The position numbers and the translations under genes are program-made. DNA of 64,000 nt from Progne subis subis (taxonomy: Eukaryota > Chordata > Aves > Passeriformes > Hirundinidae): positions 3,297,036 through 3,361,035 of the forward strand of contig JAKJHU010000036.1 of the NCBI GenBank assembly GCA_022316685.1. Reading direction: 5' to 3'. The notes beneath the pieces were generated by a model that was not told where the DNA came from, ran no database searches, and saw only the letters and a program-made list of their open reading frames with translations. Shown one piece after another: positions 61,554 to 64,000 of the stretch; positions within the stretch are counted from its first letter, which is position 1, and every line of letters begins with the position of its first letter.

Positions 61554-63034
61554 CTGGAAAGCTAATGGCTGGGCAAAGTGCACCAAAAGTTTATAATGCA
61601 GTATTTACTTCATTAATTGAAACTTCAAGCAAAGTCATTGAAAAATTATAATGACAATCATAATCTTCAAGAGAAAAAGGAGAAAGCACAGGGCTAGGGG
61701 CAGGAAGAAGTTGAAGCTACAGAAGATGGAGCAAAAAGGACATGAGAAGGAGGCAGGAGAAATTGCTATTATCTGACAATAAACAGACATAAAATAACAA
61801 GAAGTTAAATAGATTATTAAAACCTAAAACCTAAAATCTTAGGGAAAAAACCTTTTTAGCTGAAGTATGAGAATGAAGATATTTCTAGTGATAATAAAAA
61901 CTTAATTTAACAGCTTCACTGATGCAGATTTTTTTGAAAGCGCACATATTTATTATTTTGGTTTTATACTACTCTGCTTTATAACAGAATCTTATCACAG
62001 TATCTTCAATACTGCTTCAAATTTGATGATGAAAATTAAAGCAAACCAAAACATTTTAAAAAATAAACAGTACTTTGTAAGAGAAAATCCTACATTAAGT
62101 AAATGAATAATAGCACTAGACTACATGGTTTAACATTGGATGATTTTAAACATTTAGCACTGACACAAAACTCTTATCAACACCTAGATTCTGAATGGAC
62201 AAAGGACAACTACCTGGTTGAATTAGTTGAATGGTTAACTACTTTAACTTCAACCTACATTTTTACATATTGAAAATGAAAGATGTTCTACACAATGTCA
62301 TGGATTTTTAACAAAGTTGGCAGACATAGTGAAAAAAAAGGTGGGGGAGCAGACTTTGATTTTTTAGATAAAGATATTTCAGTCCTGTTTAGTTTCATAA
62401 CACTGGAAAATGGTAAGATAGGGAGCTCCAATTTTTGGAACAAGAGATTAATGAAGACTGTAATGGGTCCAAACTACAAAGTTTACATGTGAATCCATTT
62501 TATAGAAAAAAATTTAGATTCAAAAACAAGGAATACAAAACACCTCAAATCTGGGACTTCTAGTAGGCCCTTGTAAATCAGTATTTATTCCTCTGCAAGT
62601 GACTAAATCAGCATGAGATTAGGTGTCACAAAGAGCAAAGATTGTTTAATTGTGCATGGCTGTCATATAAACATAAAAATCCAAATAAAAGAAAACAAAA
62701 CCAATGAAAAACCAAAGTTTGAAATTATTACAATGCTGTCATGCATTCGCAGATCAGGACTTTTGTGACTAGACAGAAAATCTACCACAACATACAGCTG
62801 CAAAACCAAAGTTTCTTTAACTCCTTTAATCCTTACTACTGTGGTTCAAAAACAGATGTACACATCTGAATCTGAATTAAAACAAACAAAAAAGAATGAC
62901 TGACATCTGGATCACAATGGACTTGGAAGTTCTTTATTTACTGGGACTAAATACCACCATGGAAAAAACGCTGGGGACACAAAGTATGGAAAACTAATCA
63001 GGTGTGTTCATGATTCCAACATTCCTGTATTTAC
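61554..63034 (-). other. RIMS1 intron between exons 1 and 2, 1.5 kb
   Basis: AT-rich intron; nothing recognised. Confidence 0.8.
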
Positions 63035-63097
63035 CTGATGGTATGTAGGCACTCTGCACTTCTTCCTCGCTTTGCTCTGGGCAGCATAAGAAGCTCA
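63035..63097 (-). CDS. RIMS1: RIMS1 linker exon (exon 1 of window), 63 nt
   Basis: This is the most 5' exon visible. The acceptor is ...gtctgtgcag|T after a C/T-rich tract and the donor is ATCAG|gtaaat. The exon starts with the last base of a split codon, reads 20 codons as ELLMLPRAKRGRSAECLHTI, and ends with AG, so it is phase 2 to phase 2 and a multiple of three. The motif LPRAKRGRSAECLHT is the RIM1 segment just after the C2A domain. The basic RAKRGRS stretch is a possible phosphorylation site, which is inference. It joins the next exon as AG|C (Ser). Confidence 0.87.
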
Positions 63098-64000
63098 CTG
63101 CACAGACAGGATGGGTGGTGAGTGAAACAGATATAGTTATGAAGCATTAGATGACATAGGTTATGCCAATGATAAGCAAATGAAAACATAAAAAGAAATG
63201 AGAAGCATTCACCCAGATAGTCTGATAAGACTGCATGTCTCAAAAAATATGAGTCAAAAAATGCATGTAATTAATATTTTCAACAAATTCATTTTAGTGT
63301 GGCACCTCCTTCTGTGATATTTTTCATTAAAATTCAGAATTACTTTTTCAGAGCTTTTCATGACAAAACAAATACATAAAATGGCTACCGTTTTCTAATA
63401 ACCTCCTTTCTCATGAACTAATTAATGGAGAACTGCTTTAGGAAAAAAAAGAAAGATGCCTGTTTGTTTTATGTTGGATTTTGTGGCTTCCTAAGCTGCA
63501 AAATCATACAAGTAAAAGCAGTGGAGGTTTGAAAATGATTTAGTGAAGATTGGTTAATGGAAAGAATAACCAGTCACCCTTTAGGGAAAATCAAAAATAT
63601 ATGTTAATTTGAAATATTGTGCTTGGCCAAACATAAACTCTGACTCATAGCTCTTAATAGTTTTCTGTAAAGACAATCCTAAAGAAACAAACAAAAATGC
63701 TAATAAGCCATCAGACTTTTTATTTCTTTCTTTCAAATCAAGGAAAATCAGCCATCTATTCTATTTTTCTTATACTGTAACCAAACACATACTATAGCCA
63801 GCAAGATGGTAAAATTAATGCATATTTATGCCTATGGTAAATATGACTATGATATGAAATATCCCTTGAATTAAGCCAGTAGTTTTATGCACTTCAACAC
63901 AATCAGAAAGACCAAGCTCCAAAACTCCTATCATTGAAAATATGAAATTAAAGGTAAGCTTCATGGAAACATGCTAATTTTAAAAGAAGCCAGGAATCCC
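63098..64000 (-). other. RIMS1 intron before exon 1 of window (partial)
   Basis: AT-rich intron; nothing recognised. The preceding exon, towards C2A, lies outside the window. Confidence 0.75.

Larger units (their letters stand above)
1..64000 (-). other. RIMS1: RIMS1 locus, internal part (C2A-C2B linker exons)
   Basis: The whole window is inside one gene read on the minus strand. Twelve exons with AG/GT boundaries join in frame at every junction and give the linker of RIM1, the presynaptic active-zone scaffold. In the family, the N-terminus binds Rab3 and Munc13, the PDZ domain binds ELKS and calcium channels, the proline motif binds RIM-BP, and C2B binds liprin-alpha. None of the folded domains is in this window; only the disordered Ser/Arg-rich linker between C2A and C2B is present. 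RIMS1 is preferred over RIMS2 because exon 12 reads SAKVVAIVSRRSRSTS, where RIM2 as I remember it has SIGAKMVAIVGLSRKSRS. The assignment rests on remembered family sequences, not on a search. The 5' exons and the C2B/3' exons must lie beyond 64000 and below 1. Confidence 0.92.

Noticed and set aside
1..64000. Assignment to RIMS2 instead of RIMS1
   Set aside because: Exons 4, 10, 11 and 12 carry segments that match my memory of RIM1 and differ from RIM2 at several places.
1..64000. Bacterial-type features (operons, CRISPR, phage)
   Set aside because: Sequence is spliced vertebrate DNA; no such structure is present.

Overview
The window is vertebrate genomic DNA, most likely from a bird and plausibly a songbird. 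It is AT-rich and almost all intronic. It carries an old CR1 LINE copy with the typical avian 3' end and two LTR fragments of kinds common in bird genomes; one of them resembles LTRs abundant in passerines. The species assignment is inference.

One gene is recognisable. The whole window lies inside RIMS1 (RIM1), transcribed on the minus strand from high to low coordinates. Twelve coding exons, about 1.28 kb in total, can be placed by peptide similarity to remembered mammalian RIM1 together with AG/GT splice sites and reading phase. In transcription order they are 63097-63035, 61553-61485, 59634-59557, 59230-59117, 58654-58565, 53133-53056, 46929-46858, 45469-45377, 43918-43806, 29951-29839, 21232-21066 and 2605-2373. 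Every junction joins in frame. The peptides are the long, serine/arginine-rich, disordered linker between the C2A and C2B domains of RIM1. The N-terminal zinc finger, PDZ, C2A and C2B domains lie outside the window. The linker includes the RQLPQVP motif expected to bind the SH3 domains of RIM-binding protein. RIMS1 is favoured over RIMS2 because exon 12 has the VVAIVSRRSRSTSQLSQT type of sequence and exon 10 has SLVVEERTRQMKMKVHR.

The first eight exons are all multiples of three and start and end in the same phase (phase 2), so any of them can be skipped without breaking the frame. This fits the heavy alternative splicing known for this part of RIM genes. Three further phase-compatible cassette exons are proposed: a 30-nt microexon (38332-38303), a 54-nt exon (48001-47948) and a 72/78-nt exon (49161 or 49167 to 49090). 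Directly after exon 8 lies an 89-nt stretch that still reads like the longer mammalian exon form, but one base short, so it is out of frame.

Layout: 63.1-58.5 kb holds a dense exon cluster; 58.5-43.8 kb holds exons 6-9 with introns of 1.4-6.1 kb; 43.8-2.4 kb holds three exons separated by introns of 13.9, 8.6 and 18.5 kb. The largest intron contains the CR1 copy and an LTR. The remaining intronic DNA shows only simple repeats, homopolymer tracts, a perfect hairpin and a short tandem duplication. No second gene, RNA gene or promoter could be supported.
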